This document shows positions 1 to 8,122 of a DNA stretch of 42,558 nt, one piece after another. The notes beneath the pieces were generated by a model that saw only the letters and a list, made by a program, of their open reading frames with translations, had not been told where the DNA came from and made no database searches. This DNA comes from Pirellulales bacterium (GTDB taxonomy: Bacteria; Planctomycetota; Planctomycetia; Pirellulales; UBA1268). Location: the NCBI GenBank assembly GCA_029246985.1, contig JAQWMC010000101.1, forward strand, positions 1 to 42,558, in the 5' to 3' direction. The stretch's first letter is position 1. The number at the start of each line of letters is the position of its first letter. A program made the translations under genes and the position numbers.

Positions 1-257
1 TCGTATCGCTCAGGAGAGAAAACCTTGAGAGCAACCGGCAGTGTAAACCCATCGGTTCCTTTTCGAGTGGTCAAGAAGACTACGCCCTGCCCTCCGGACC
101 CAAGACGTCGTCCAAGATTATGGTACTGAGTCCAATTGAGCCGGCCGCCGTCAAGAACATCGCCGTATCGAGAAAGAAGAGCATCTGGGCAGCGGCCGCC
201 TCCTACACCTGCCGCAGGTAAGGTTGGTTGGCCATCTTGGAAAATCGTGGTTGACAT
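1..257 (-). CDS. Serine/threonine protein kinase, N-terminal part (runs off left edge)
   Basis: Reading the minus strand from an ATG at 257 gives an open frame to the window edge, beginning MSTTIFQDGQPTLP. It continues through LGRRLGSGGQGVVF, a glycine-rich nucleotide-binding loop, and then PVALKVFSPERY, whose VALK matches the VAIK strand carrying the ATP-positioning lysine. This order and spacing are those of Hanks-type Ser/Thr kinase lobes. The catalytic loop and any C-terminal domains lie outside the window. An AGG 9 bases before the ATG could serve as ribosome binding site. The gene follows the hydroxyacid dehydrogenase on the same strand after about 100 bases, so cotranscription is possible. 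The ORF track omits it because it has no stop inside the window. The kinase family is fairly sure; its target is unknown. Confidence 0.85.
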   Translation of the reverse strand, partial: MSTTIFQDGQPTLPAAGVGGGRCPDALLSRYGDVLDGGRLNWTQYHNLGRRLGSGGQGVVFLTTRKGTDGFTLPVALKVFSPERY

Positions 258-358
258 GTGTGGCGACCTAAGGCCGGAAGTGGGTTGTTGGTTGGAGAAG
301 GGGTGCTCTTGTCTGGTCTTCTCAGAAAGTTCTACGGTCGGAGATCTCGAATTGATAG

Positions 359-1321
359 TTAAGAAGCAGGCGGAGGAAAGCCCAACGTCTTATCAACAGA
401 ATTGATCAGTGCCCTACCGCTTCTATATCGTATGATGTTTTCGCAAAAGAGATCAGTCATTCGGTCAAGTCTTTTTTCAGATTGTCCACCAACGTGCGGA
501 GTAATGATGAGTCCTGGTGCAGTCCACAGAGGGCTATCCGCCGCAGGGGGTTCCTCCGGAGTAACATCAAATCCAGCAGAGTCGAGATGACCTGATTCCA
601 GCGCATCAACGACTGCCTGCTCGACTACAAGATCGCCGCGGGCAACATTTATCAGCATGGAGCCTGGCTTCATGGCAGAAAAGGTAACGGCATCGAACAT
701 CTTTCGTGTCTTGTCAGTCAGAGGTGCCGTGAGGAAAACAAAATCGGCTTGTGGCAGAAGGTCATGTAATTCATCTGGTGAACCAAGATGGTCCACAAGA
801 GGAGCAGATCGATTCGGAAAGTAATCCGTGGCGATTATGCGGGTCTTCAGTGGGCGGAGAACCTCTGCTAATCGCTGTCCATTGCCGCCAAATCCAACAA
901 TGAGAACAGTTGATTCGGTAAGGTCGCGAGTTGGCCTTCGTACAAATTCTTTCTGGTGCTGTTGCTGGAGAAACAAGGGGATTCTTCTGGAACATCCCGT
1001 TGCCAAAGCGAGTGCATGTTCTGCGACCTGGTCAGCAAGAACACCCGATGCGCTCGATACAACAATGTCTGAATCGACAACGCAGGGGACAAGACAATGA
1101 TCGAGTCCAGCTGCTGATGACTGAATCCAACGCAGGCGTTGAGCTTTGACGGTATCTTCCCACGGTACCGGTACCTTGGCATGTCCGCAGAAGATATCAG
1201 CGTTCGGTAGTTCTTCCGCGATTCGCTCTTGCCCAGCAGAAACCACAGTCGCGTCTGGATAGACAGCTTGAATCTGTTCGATATGTCGAGATTCAACCGG
1301 GTAGCAGAGAACGATTCGCAC
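359..1321 (-). CDS. D-2-hydroxyacid dehydrogenase (NAD-dependent)
   Basis: The 320-residue protein is a typical length for the D-isomer-specific 2-hydroxyacid dehydrogenases, which interconvert 2-hydroxy and 2-oxo acids with NAD(P)H. The Rossmann fingerprint is seen as VGFGGNGQRLAEVL near residue 142. The three catalytic elements are also visible: Arg in NVARGDLV, Glu in GFDVTPEEP and His in ITPHVGG. The split N-terminal substrate domain (CYPVESRHIEQIQ onward) precedes it. The actual substrate (glycerate, phosphoglycerate, glyoxylate or other) cannot be told from the sequence. SerA is unlikely because no ACT regulatory domain follows. It is transcribed toward the left edge, upstream of the kinase gene, and divergently from the DoxX-like gene. 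Confidence 0.87.
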   Translation of the reverse strand: MRIVLCYPVESRHIEQIQAVYPDATVVSAGQERIAEELPNADIFCGHAKVPVPWEDTVKAQRLRWIQSSAAGLDHCLVPCVVDSDIVVSSASGVLADQVAEHALALATGCSRRIPLFLQQQHQKEFVRRPTRDLTESTVLIVGFGGNGQRLAEVLRPLKTRIIATDYFPNRSAPLVDHLGSPDELHDLLPQADFVFLTAPLTDKTRKMFDAVTFSAMKPGSMLINVARGDLVVEQAVVDALESGHLDSAGFDVTPEEPPAADSPLWTAPGLIITPHVGGQSEKRLDRMTDLFCENIIRYRSGRALINSVDKTLGFPPPAS

Positions 1322-1626
1322 GCAGAATTTCTAAGGGCTCAAGTAAAGTGAAAGAATTGGAGTGCTGAGAGTTTTCAAAGCATCCACTCGGTACATTCGT
1401 AGACCGATCGAAAATCAACCGAATACGTTATTATGAGGTATAGCGATCAATCGCGGAAAGCGCAATATAGGAATTGAGACCGGATATCTAAAGATATTTG
1501 TTGTAAAAGTACGAGATACCTGAAAAATAGGATATTATTGAATTATTCGCCCGCACAGGCGTCTGCTAGTCATAGACTGCAGGTGGCGACATTTATATCC
1601 CAGAACCATTTTTCTTTGGACGTACA
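1322..1626. other. Divergent intergenic region with two dyad symmetries
   Basis: These 305 bases separate the minus-strand dehydrogenase from the plus-strand DoxX-like gene and must hold both promoters. No ORF of note was found. Two perfect inverted repeats are present: GCGAT-CA-ATCGC at 1443-1454 and ATATCT-AA-AGATAT at 1484-1497. Either could be an operator or simply part of AT-rich promoter DNA. No convincing paired -35/-10 was found in either direction, although TATTAT occurs at 1533-1538. Confidence 0.4.
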
Positions 1627-1632
1627 TTGAGC

Positions 1633-2595
1633 ATGAGTTGTATGCGAACAGCGGTGGTGGTGACAGCCGCTCTCACCTTTTTACGAATAGTCATTGGTCT
1701 TCATTTTTTTCTCGAAGGCTCCAGTCACTTGAGAGATCCTTCGTGGTCAAGTGTGGGCTTTCGGAAAGCAGCAGTTGGGCCGCTCTCTTCTTTCCTTAAG
1801 GCAGATCTTCCTGAAACTGGTGACTGGAAGAATACGCTGGGGAAAGTCCAAGACGCTGATCCCGTGCTCGTTGCGAATGCAGCAGAAAGCTGGCGGTCAT
1901 CTCTTGTTGAACAGTGGAAGAAACTTGGTGCGCGACGCGAAAACGTTCTGAGAGCCTCTGGGTGGACGCCTCCAGAAAAATGGTCGGACACGTCATCAGC
2001 AGCAATTGATGCCGCCGACAAAAAACTCACAGCGATGCTTGATTATGCCCAGCCAGACCTTGTGGATTATTGCAGGGAAACCATTCGACTTCGAGAGACT
2101 GAGAAATCAGCGATGGCTCGAGACGTTCCATTCATGCGAGACCGAGTCTCCACCAAGCAGCGGGAGCTAGCAGTGCAGAAGACAGGGTGGATGGAAGAAG
2201 CAGACGCCGTTGGTCGAGAATTGGTATCAACGTGGAATGAAAAGTTGTCGGCCCAAGACAGGCGAAGAGCTGCTACCGCAGTTCAGCCGACCCGGCTTTG
2301 GAAAGCAGATCAATTTGTAAGTTGGTCACTCACAACCATTGGTGCGTGTCTGGTCATCGGAGTACTGACGAAATTCAATGCAATGGGAGGTGTCTTTTTT
2401 CTCCTCTCGGTTGTGGCATCACAGCCATTTTGGCTACCAGCAGCGCAGAGTACATACGAGCAATGGGTCGAAATTGCAGGGCTTCTTGTCTTGGCGTCGG
2501 CACCACTTGGGGCATGGGCAGGTATTGACGCATTTCTGATGCCTATACTTCAGAAGTACTGTCCAATGAAAATGTGCTGCAACGCCAAGAAATAG
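1633..2595 (+). CDS. DoxX-like membrane protein with long soluble insertion
   Basis: The first hydrophobic segment (about residues 8-28 of the track protein) carries the RIVIGLHFFLEGSSHL pattern of the DoxX/DoxD family, small four-helix membrane proteins linked to quinone or thiosulfate oxidoreduction. About 195 mostly charged, helix-prone residues follow, and then three more hydrophobic segments from about 232 to 310. The insertion makes this protein about twice the length of a standard DoxX. The C-terminus ends in a Cys-rich tail, YCPMKMCCN. The track starts at a TTG; the in-frame ATG at 1633 is preferred, with a third ATG at 1642 also possible. It sits 64 bases before the Tat-exported oxidoreductase on the same strand, so the two may be cotranscribed. 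Function is inferred from family only. Confidence 0.65.
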   Translation: MSCMRTAVVVTAALTFLRIVIGLHFFLEGSSHLRDPSWSSVGFRKAAVGPLSSFLKADLPETGDWKNTLGKVQDADPVLVANAAESWRSSLVEQWKKLGARRENVLRASGWTPPEKWSDTSSAAIDAADKKLTAMLDYAQPDLVDYCRETIRLRETEKSAMARDVPFMRDRVSTKQRELAVQKTGWMEEADAVGRELVSTWNEKLSAQDRRRAATAVQPTRLWKADQFVSWSLTTIGACLVIGVLTKFNAMGGVFFLLSVVASQPFWLPAAQSTYEQWVEIAGLLVLASAPLGAWAGIDAFLMPILQKYCPMKMCCNAKK

Positions 2596-2659
2596 TATGT
2601 TTCAGGAATCGAACAAAGAAAATTTTACCACGAAGTCAGTGAAGCGGAGATAATATTTG

Positions 2660-4345
2660 ATGAACCTAACTCCAGAACAGCAAAAAGTGGGTAAGGAAAA
2701 TTTTGATGAAGCTGTTGCCGTTACGCGGCGCGACTTTCTGTCCGGTACTGTTGCTGCAGGCTTGGCAACAGGTGCTGGTCTCGGATCAATCTATTTCGGG
2801 TATGGAGCGAGTGTTGGCGATCCTCTTCGGGTTGGCTTTATTGGAACGGGGGATGAAGGGAGTGTGCTGATTGGTGCACATAACCCCGACTATCTCAAAG
2901 CTGTCGCGATTGCAGATATTCGACCCTACAACGTATTTCGTGCCTTTCACGGTGATGTATCCAGTCCGAATGCGCAGCGAGTGCGGCCTGGTCTCATGGC
3001 GAAGTATGGCTGGAAGACCGAGGACGAAGCCCGTAAACAGGTCAAGGTGTACGGTGCGTATGAAGAATTGCTCGCCGATAAAAACATTGAAGCTGTTATT
3101 ATCGCGTTACCATTGCATCTGCATGCCGAGGCAGCCATTAAGGCCATGCGAGCTGGCAAGCACGTGCTGACGGAGAAGCTCATGGGGCACTCGATTTATG
3201 AGTGCAAGGAGATGGGTCGAACCGCTCGTGAGACTGGGAAGATTCTAGCGACCGGTCATCAGCGTCACTACAGCGTTTTGTATGACAACGCTGTGCACAC
3301 AATTGGCGATGCTCGTCTCATTGGTGACCTGCATTCGATTCGTGCCCAATGGCATCGTGGAAATTTGCCAGGCAAGGATAGCTGGAAGCCGCCATTGCCT
3401 GCCGACGAGTCGCTTCTCAGTAAAATGGCTAGCTGGAAACGAAGGCTTGAGGAGTCAAAACCGTCAGAAGTTGATGTATGGGCCAAGCGAGTTGCCCAAT
3501 TAGAAGCGCAGTTAGCTGACAGTGATGTTGCTGCCGAGATGTTTGGCTATACCGAAAAGCAGTTGCCAGACGGGTCGCCTCGTACACCCCTTGAAGAACT
3601 GATTCGTTGGCGGCTCTGGAATCGTACCGGTGGTGGGTTGATGGCAGAGTTGGGGAGTCATCAGCTCGATGCCGCTGGCATTTTCATTTCGGCCATGCAT
3701 GGAAAAGGTAAAAAAGTGAAGCCTCTGACGGTGACTGCTGTAGGGAATCGCAGTATCTTCCCTGACGACCGTGAGGTTGATGATCACGTCTATTGCATGT
3801 ACGAGTACCCGGCGCCCGATTACGTAGAGAATCCAAACAAGAAAATTGTAGTCACATACTCATCAATTAATGGAAACGGGTTTGGTGGGTACGGTGAAGT
3901 GGTTATGGGAACCGAAGGCACCCTTATTCTCGAGCAAGAACAGAATGTAATGCTCTACAAGGGATCGTCGCGGGACACTCGTGTGACAGTCTCAAAGTCG
4001 AAAAGTGGTGAGGCCGTCCTTGACACAACAGAAAGTGGTGGCGCTGGAAGTGTTGCTGCTGTTCCAACGGAGTCATCAGGGAAAGCCCCACCTTCCCGCG
4101 GCTATACTGAGGAAATGGAGCACTGGGCGTGGTGTGTTCGGAATCCTGATCCTGCGAACCAGCCTCGATGCAAGCCAGAAGTTGCAATTGCTGATGCAGT
4201 CATCGCTTTAGTGAGCAATATGGCATTGAAGAATTCAGATGGCCAGCCTCGCGTTGACTTTAAAGAAGAGTGGTTTGATATCGAAAGTGATGTCACTCCA
4301 GAAGGGGTCAAGCCAAATCTACAGCGCGAGCAATACAGGATATAA
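2660..4345 (+). CDS. Gfo/Idh/MocA-family oxidoreductase with Tat signal
   Basis: This is an NAD(P)-dependent sugar or inositol-type dehydrogenase. The N-terminus has a twin-arginine motif, TRRDFLSG (Arg 24-25), followed by a hydrophobic AAGLATGAGLG stretch, so export in folded form is predicted. The Rossmann strand VGFIGTGDEG starts near residue 59, and EKLMGHSIYE occupies the place of the family EKP motif, with Leu for Pro. The C-terminal part includes GGGLMAELGSHQLDAAG, the expected substrate-domain region. At about 561 residues it is longer than the usual 350, with a charged insertion around residues 240-310. The start is the ATG at 2660 rather than the TTG at 2657, because GGAG lies 10 bases upstream. 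The substrate cannot be predicted. Such exported family members are common in Planctomycetota. Confidence 0.85.
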   Translation: MNLTPEQQKVGKENFDEAVAVTRRDFLSGTVAAGLATGAGLGSIYFGYGASVGDPLRVGFIGTGDEGSVLIGAHNPDYLKAVAIADIRPYNVFRAFHGDVSSPNAQRVRPGLMAKYGWKTEDEARKQVKVYGAYEELLADKNIEAVIIALPLHLHAEAAIKAMRAGKHVLTEKLMGHSIYECKEMGRTARETGKILATGHQRHYSVLYDNAVHTIGDARLIGDLHSIRAQWHRGNLPGKDSWKPPLPADESLLSKMASWKRRLEESKPSEVDVWAKRVAQLEAQLADSDVAAEMFGYTEKQLPDGSPRTPLEELIRWRLWNRTGGGLMAELGSHQLDAAGIFISAMHGKGKKVKPLTVTAVGNRSIFPDDREVDDHVYCMYEYPAPDYVENPNKKIVVTYSSINGNGFGGYGEVVMGTEGTLILEQEQNVMLYKGSSRDTRVTVSKSKSGEAVLDTTESGGAGSVAAVPTESSGKAPPSRGYTEEMEHWAWCVRNPDPANQPRCKPEVAIADAVIALVSNMALKNSDGQPRVDFKEEWFDIESDVTPEGVKPNLQREQYRI

Positions 4346-4500
4346 TCCCTGAGGGCATGTTCATGCGGCGGCCAAATTGATTTGAAAATGATCTATTGTG
4401 AGGCAGCATGGTAAGGTCTTGACTGAGCAAGCATGTAGGGATTTTGCTGTGCACATGACTGCCGGCCCGTAGAAATAAAATGGTACGCGAGGGAACGATC

Positions 4501-6759
4501 ATGCTGAGGGAATTGTGTAGTGTTTCGGATGGACGTGGCGTGGTTGGCCAGAGTCTCCTGATGGTCTGCGCTCTAATGATCGGGTGTAGTGAACCACCAC
4601 CGCCACCACCAGTTGTTGAGGCACCGGTTCCCGTTGAAGAACCAAAAGTCATTGAACTTGCTGAAATGGCTGACGTCGTGTTAGATCCAGCCGGCAAAAG
4701 CGAACTCGCAGTGCGAGTGACGAGGAATGGTCATGAAGGGAGTATTACGGTCTCTTTTCAAGGCTTTCCAGACGGAGTCAAGCCATCTCCGAAATCACTC
4801 GTCATAAAGGAAGGATCTTCAGCTGGAAAAGTCGTTTTGCAGGCGTCACCAAGTCTTGGTGATAAAATTGTAAAAACGGCCGTTTCGGTAAAAGCGGAAC
4901 TGAAAAAGATGTCTGCTGCACGTTCGCTGAACGTTGTTGTGAACAAGGTTTCGCGTCCTGAGTTCGGAAAAGTTGAGATGGTCGTGCTTCAACCTGGTGC
5001 GAGCAAAACTGTTTCAGTTTCTTTAAAGCGGAATGGCTTTTCTGGGCAAACACCTGTTGCCGTATCTGGAGGGGGCACATCACTCACTGCCAAAATTGAG
5101 TCTCCAGCCAACGGCAAGACTGCCGAGGCCGTAAAGGTAGTTGTATCTGCCAATACAATTGCCGTTGATGGCGTTGTCAATTTAGAGGTTTCGACAAATG
5201 CGTACGGGCGAAAGGTTGCAGGAAAAATTCCAATTGAGATTTCCCGGTATCCGTTTCGGGTCGAGTCCTTCCGTGTCATTGATTTGAAGCCAAGTTCCAA
5301 AGAGGTCATTCGACTGCCAGTCAAACGAGAGAAATATAGTGGCCCCCTGGATTTTGTGTTGAAAAATCTTCCTTCCGGAGTTGATGCCTCAGTCATGTCA
5401 ATTCCAGCAGGTGGCCAGGAGATTTCCCTTGCTCTCTCGGTATCCTCGACTGCCAAACCACAAGTTCGGTCAAGTCTGATTGAGGCAACTGGTGGTGGTT
5501 TACAAACAACGAATTACATCATTTTACGTGTTCTCGCTGATGATACTGAGAAATTACCAGCGGGGATAATCAACGTTTCTGCAATCAAGAAGATTTTTTC
5601 AGATCCGGCAGCGTCCGCTCCTCTGCGAAGAAAAGGTTCCATTGGTGGTCGGCTCACCCTCGCAAGTAAGCAGGCGCTTATTGATTTCTATGGGGCAACT
5701 CCTCGGTCATTGGAGTCGATTCGTGAAGGTATCGACTGGCTAGCAGATTGCCAGCGTGGTGATGGGTCCTGGGCGCTCGATGGGTCTCTTGAGGACGCCG
5801 AGGAAGGCGAAGCGAATGAGGGTCCAAGCCCAAATCCGATTGGCGCTACTGCACTCGCATTACTGCCGTTTCTTAGTGAAGGTATTGCCCACAGTCGTGT
5901 GCCTGAAGGACAAGAAGAACTTGAGCAGTATCAAGGAGTCGTTGAGCGAGGCCTGGTCTATCTTGCGCTCAGTCAGCAACGAAGTAACGACATTAATGAC
6001 GGACGTCTCGATGGCGGGATGTATGCTCACGCACTGGCAACCATTGTGTTTTGTGAAGCGTATGGGTTGTCTGGTGATGAGCGACTTCGGGGGCATGCTC
6101 AATTAGCTTTGAAATATCTACTAAATGCACAGCATCAGGCTGGTGGTGGATGGCGCTATTCACCGAACCAGCCCGGCGATCTCTCTGCAACTGGCTGGGT
6201 TTTTCTTGCAATTCGCAGCGCACAACTCACAGGAATAAATGTGCTTTCTCAGTCACTTGAACGCGCGGGACGTTTTGTGGATTCATGCGGAGTTGGTCCA
6301 GAAGACATTCCGCTGTCCCGGTATTGTTACCAGCCGAGTGGTACTGAAAGTACTGAAAAACAAAGTATGACAGCGGCAGGCCTCCTGACCCAGCAGTATC
6401 TTGGGTGGAAAAAAGACGACCGAAATCTCATAGCAGGCAGTACGTATTTGATGGCAAAGCAGCCGCCGGAGCAAAGCACTAATTTAGGAGACATTTATTT
6501 CTATTATTATGCGACCCAGGTTCTTCATCATCTTGAGGGGAACAACTTCGATCTGTGGAATCATCGCATGCGAGAGCATCTTATTCGCACGCAAGAAAAA
6601 GACGGTGAGTTCAAGGGTAGTTGGCGGCCAGACGGCGTTCCACATGGGAATACAGGTGGCAGAGTGTACGTGACGAGCCTTTCGATGCTGACACTCCAAG
6701 TTCCCTACCGTCACTTGCCGATGTACCGACTTTTTAAAATTGGTCGAAGTTCGGACTGA
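4501..6759 (+). CDS. Lipoprotein with Ig-like repeats and prenyltransferase/squalene-cyclase-type toroid
   Basis: The start is placed at the ATG at 4501, not 4480, because GAGGGA ends 6 bases before it. The protein opens with a lipoprotein signal ending LLMVCALMIGC, and a Pro-rich linker SEPPPPPP follows. Residues of about 50-350 look like three or four beta-rich repeats, each with phrases such as LKPSSKEVIRLPVKR or LQPGASKTVSVSLKR, resembling bacterial Ig-like domains. From about 395 to the end are repeated helical units with QRGDGSWAL, QHQAGGGWRYSP and DGEFKGSW. These are the QW-like signatures of the terpene cyclase/prenyltransferase alpha/alpha toroid. The acidic DXDD motif of true squalene-hopene cyclases was not seen, so a structural or binding role on the cell envelope is more likely than cyclisation. 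This architecture is frequent in Planctomycetota. Confidence 0.75.
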   Translation: MLRELCSVSDGRGVVGQSLLMVCALMIGCSEPPPPPPVVEAPVPVEEPKVIELAEMADVVLDPAGKSELAVRVTRNGHEGSITVSFQGFPDGVKPSPKSLVIKEGSSAGKVVLQASPSLGDKIVKTAVSVKAELKKMSAARSLNVVVNKVSRPEFGKVEMVVLQPGASKTVSVSLKRNGFSGQTPVAVSGGGTSLTAKIESPANGKTAEAVKVVVSANTIAVDGVVNLEVSTNAYGRKVAGKIPIEISRYPFRVESFRVIDLKPSSKEVIRLPVKREKYSGPLDFVLKNLPSGVDASVMSIPAGGQEISLALSVSSTAKPQVRSSLIEATGGGLQTTNYIILRVLADDTEKLPAGIINVSAIKKIFSDPAASAPLRRKGSIGGRLTLASKQALIDFYGATPRSLESIREGIDWLADCQRGDGSWALDGSLEDAEEGEANEGPSPNPIGATALALLPFLSEGIAHSRVPEGQEELEQYQGVVERGLVYLALSQQRSNDINDGRLDGGMYAHALATIVFCEAYGLSGDERLRGHAQLALKYLLNAQHQAGGGWRYSPNQPGDLSATGWVFLAIRSAQLTGINVLSQSLERAGRFVDSCGVGPEDIPLSRYCYQPSGTESTEKQSMTAAGLLTQQYLGWKKDDRNLIAGSTYLMAKQPPEQSTNLGDIYFYYYATQVLHHLEGNNFDLWNHRMREHLIRTQEKDGEFKGSWRPDGVPHGNTGGRVYVTSLSMLTLQVPYRHLPMYRLFKIGRSSD

Positions 6760-6783
6760 GACACGCGATACGGATGCATCATT

Positions 6784-6813
6784 AAAAAGGGTTAGGGTGT
6801 TTGCTGCCTAACC
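6784..6813 (-). terminator. Intrinsic terminator for the caspase-like gene
   Basis: Read on the minus strand, GGTTAGG pairs perfectly with CCTAACC across a 10-base loop and is followed by C and then TTTTT. The TAG stop codon of the caspase-like gene (6810-6808) lies inside the 5' arm. It also sits between two convergent genes. Confidence 0.7.
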
Positions 6814-7935
6814 GATATCTAGGAATGGATCACACGTGGCCTCTTCCTGTAACCCAAGTGCTTTTCTTAGTGCATCAAGATCGGCGTTACTCAGAGGAAC
6901 GAATACAACTGGGTCTTGGACCATTTCTGGATCAATGAGTCGGTAGCCAATAACATGAGATCCTTGGATGATTGGTCTTCTTCCATACCCAAACATCATG
7001 TTGTCGACCTTTTCAAAAAAGTCACCCAAAGTAATTTTTGTTGGGCGTGGCCGTCGGATGTAAAAAAGTTCAATAACATCTCGCCAGAAGTGTGGCACGA
7101 ATTTCTGTCCAACGTCGGCATGACCAACGCAATCTCGATTCGTGCCAGCAATGAGCGTCGGTAATTGTTTCAAATGAATAGACTGCGCCCGGCAGGAGTC
7201 GGTTATTGTCGTAGCGAGGTTGATCATAAAGTCGGCACTGTAGCAGTCGTCACATATGATTGTCAGATGACTGAGGTCGATACTAGAAGAATTGTTTATG
7301 TGTACCGCAGCAGTTAGAAGTGTTTTTGCAAGTCGATCAACTGGTATATGGTAGCTCTGAATTTCTTTCGGCAGCCCATGCCCCAGAACAATTATGGTTG
7401 TCGGTATGTTTTGTGACTCAACAGCAGCAGCGACTGACTGAAGAAATGCATTGCCCACTTCTTCAAGGGTTTCTGAAGGGCTGGTCTTCTTAAAAATTGT
7501 GGAAGTGCAATCATAGGCTGCAGCAAGCGATGAAATTTCTTTGGGGTCCAGGCCATGATCAGGATCGAGTAACCCGATTAAGTTACAACCGGGCCCAATG
7601 ACTGGAGCATCTGCAACAGCAGTTCTCTTCATGTCAATAAATTGTGCAAGAGCGACAAGCCGCGCGTGTCGTTGTGTTGAGGAGAGCCCACTTAAACTGT
7701 CAGAATATCGTTGCGACAGGTAATACAGAGACGGCTCAAGCTGGCGGTAGTGTTTTGGCGTGACGCCTAGTGTCTTGGAAACAGCAGGAGAGTCGGCTTG
7801 CTGGAATTCAGTGAATTCTTCGGCGGAAAGGTGCGTTGATGTGGGAGTGAAAAGGAGCGGGATGCATCCGGTTATGAGGAGGCAAGAAAGTCTGGCGAGT
7901 GCAGCCTGACGGTGACGTGTTTGCTGAGTTTGCAT
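6808..7935 (-). CDS. Exported protein with caspase-like (clan CD) His/Cys dyad
   Basis: The product is 375 residues with no close family recognised. The N-terminus is a secretion signal: the hydrophobic stretch LSCLLITGCIPLLF contains an ITGC lipobox, and LSA-EEF would be an alternative signal peptidase I site. The core matches the order of a caspase-type fold: a strand CNLIGLLDPDHG (about 117-128), TTIIVLGHGLP with His186-Gly, and LTIICDDCYSADF with Cys231 after two Asp and followed by Tyr-Ser. A His-Gly turn followed about 45 residues later by D-x-C is the catalytic signature of clan CD peptidases (caspases, metacaspases, C13/C14). It is transcribed divergently from imuA, and its likely promoter overlaps the LexA-like palindrome. 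Peptidase activity is inference; the fold could also be a degenerate relative. Confidence 0.6.
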   Translation of the reverse strand: MQTQQTRHRQAALARLSCLLITGCIPLLFTPTSTHLSAEEFTEFQQADSPAVSKTLGVTPKHYRQLEPSLYYLSQRYSDSLSGLSSTQRHARLVALAQFIDMKRTAVADAPVIGPGCNLIGLLDPDHGLDPKEISSLAAAYDCTSTIFKKTSPSETLEEVGNAFLQSVAAAVESQNIPTTIIVLGHGLPKEIQSYHIPVDRLAKTLLTAAVHINNSSSIDLSHLTIICDDCYSADFMINLATTITDSCRAQSIHLKQLPTLIAGTNRDCVGHADVGQKFVPHFWRDVIELFYIRRPRPTKITLGDFFEKVDNMMFGYGRRPIIQGSHVIGYRLIDPEMVQDPVVFVPLSNADLDALRKALGLQEEATCDPFLDIG

Positions 7936-8008
7936 GGGTAATACTCGCAGGTGAGAGTGGAAGAGTCATCGATTATACGACCAGACAAAGGTGTGCTGAA
8001 TTACAGTC

Positions 8009-8037
8009 TTGACGGTGCCGGTAAGATACAATACTGT
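8009..8037 (+). promoter_or_regulatory. Candidate imuA promoter (TTGACG / TACTGT)
   Basis: TTGACG at 8009-8014 matches the sigma-70 -35 box in five of six positions. A 17-base spacer leads to TACTGT at 8032-8037, which keeps the key T, A and final T of a -10 box. The -10 overlaps the palindrome, as expected for a repressor-controlled promoter. It also shows that the track start at 8009 lies in promoter DNA. Confidence 0.45.
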
Positions 8038-8048
8038 ACATCAGTACA
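8035..8048. promoter_or_regulatory. LexA-like operator palindrome TGTAC-N4-GTACA
   Basis: TGTAC ATCA GTACA is a perfect 5+4+5 inverted repeat about 75 bases before imuA. Its geometry (five-base arms, four-base spacer) is like that of LexA boxes of the GAAC-N4-GTTC and TGTTC-N4-GAACA types, and imuA-imuB-dnaE2 cassettes are classically LexA-controlled. The arm sequence differs from those known classes. Assignment to LexA is inference. Confidence 0.5.
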
Positions 8049-8053
8049 TTATA
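8048..8053 (-). promoter_or_regulatory. Perfect -10 hexamer TATAAT for the divergent caspase-like gene
   Basis: On the minus strand the sequence reads GTGTATAATG, giving a consensus TATAAT that touches the end of the palindrome. Transcription would start inside the palindrome, about 105 bases before the start codon at 7935. No good -35 hexamer is seen at 16-18 bases. Confidence 0.4.
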
Positions 8054-8122
8054 CACTTTTGCCGGTTTTGCATTGTGACGAAGCATACCCCCCCACATCA
8101 TCTGTGTACGGAACTTCACCAG

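Noticed and set aside
136-405. 89-aa plus-strand ORF at the left edge
   Set aside because: It lies antisense to the kinase N-terminus and the end of the dehydrogenase, with low-complexity sequence and no motif.
8009-8122. N-terminal extension of ImuA in the ORF track
   Set aside because: It covers the candidate promoter and palindrome and has no family similarity; ATG at 8123 is preferred.
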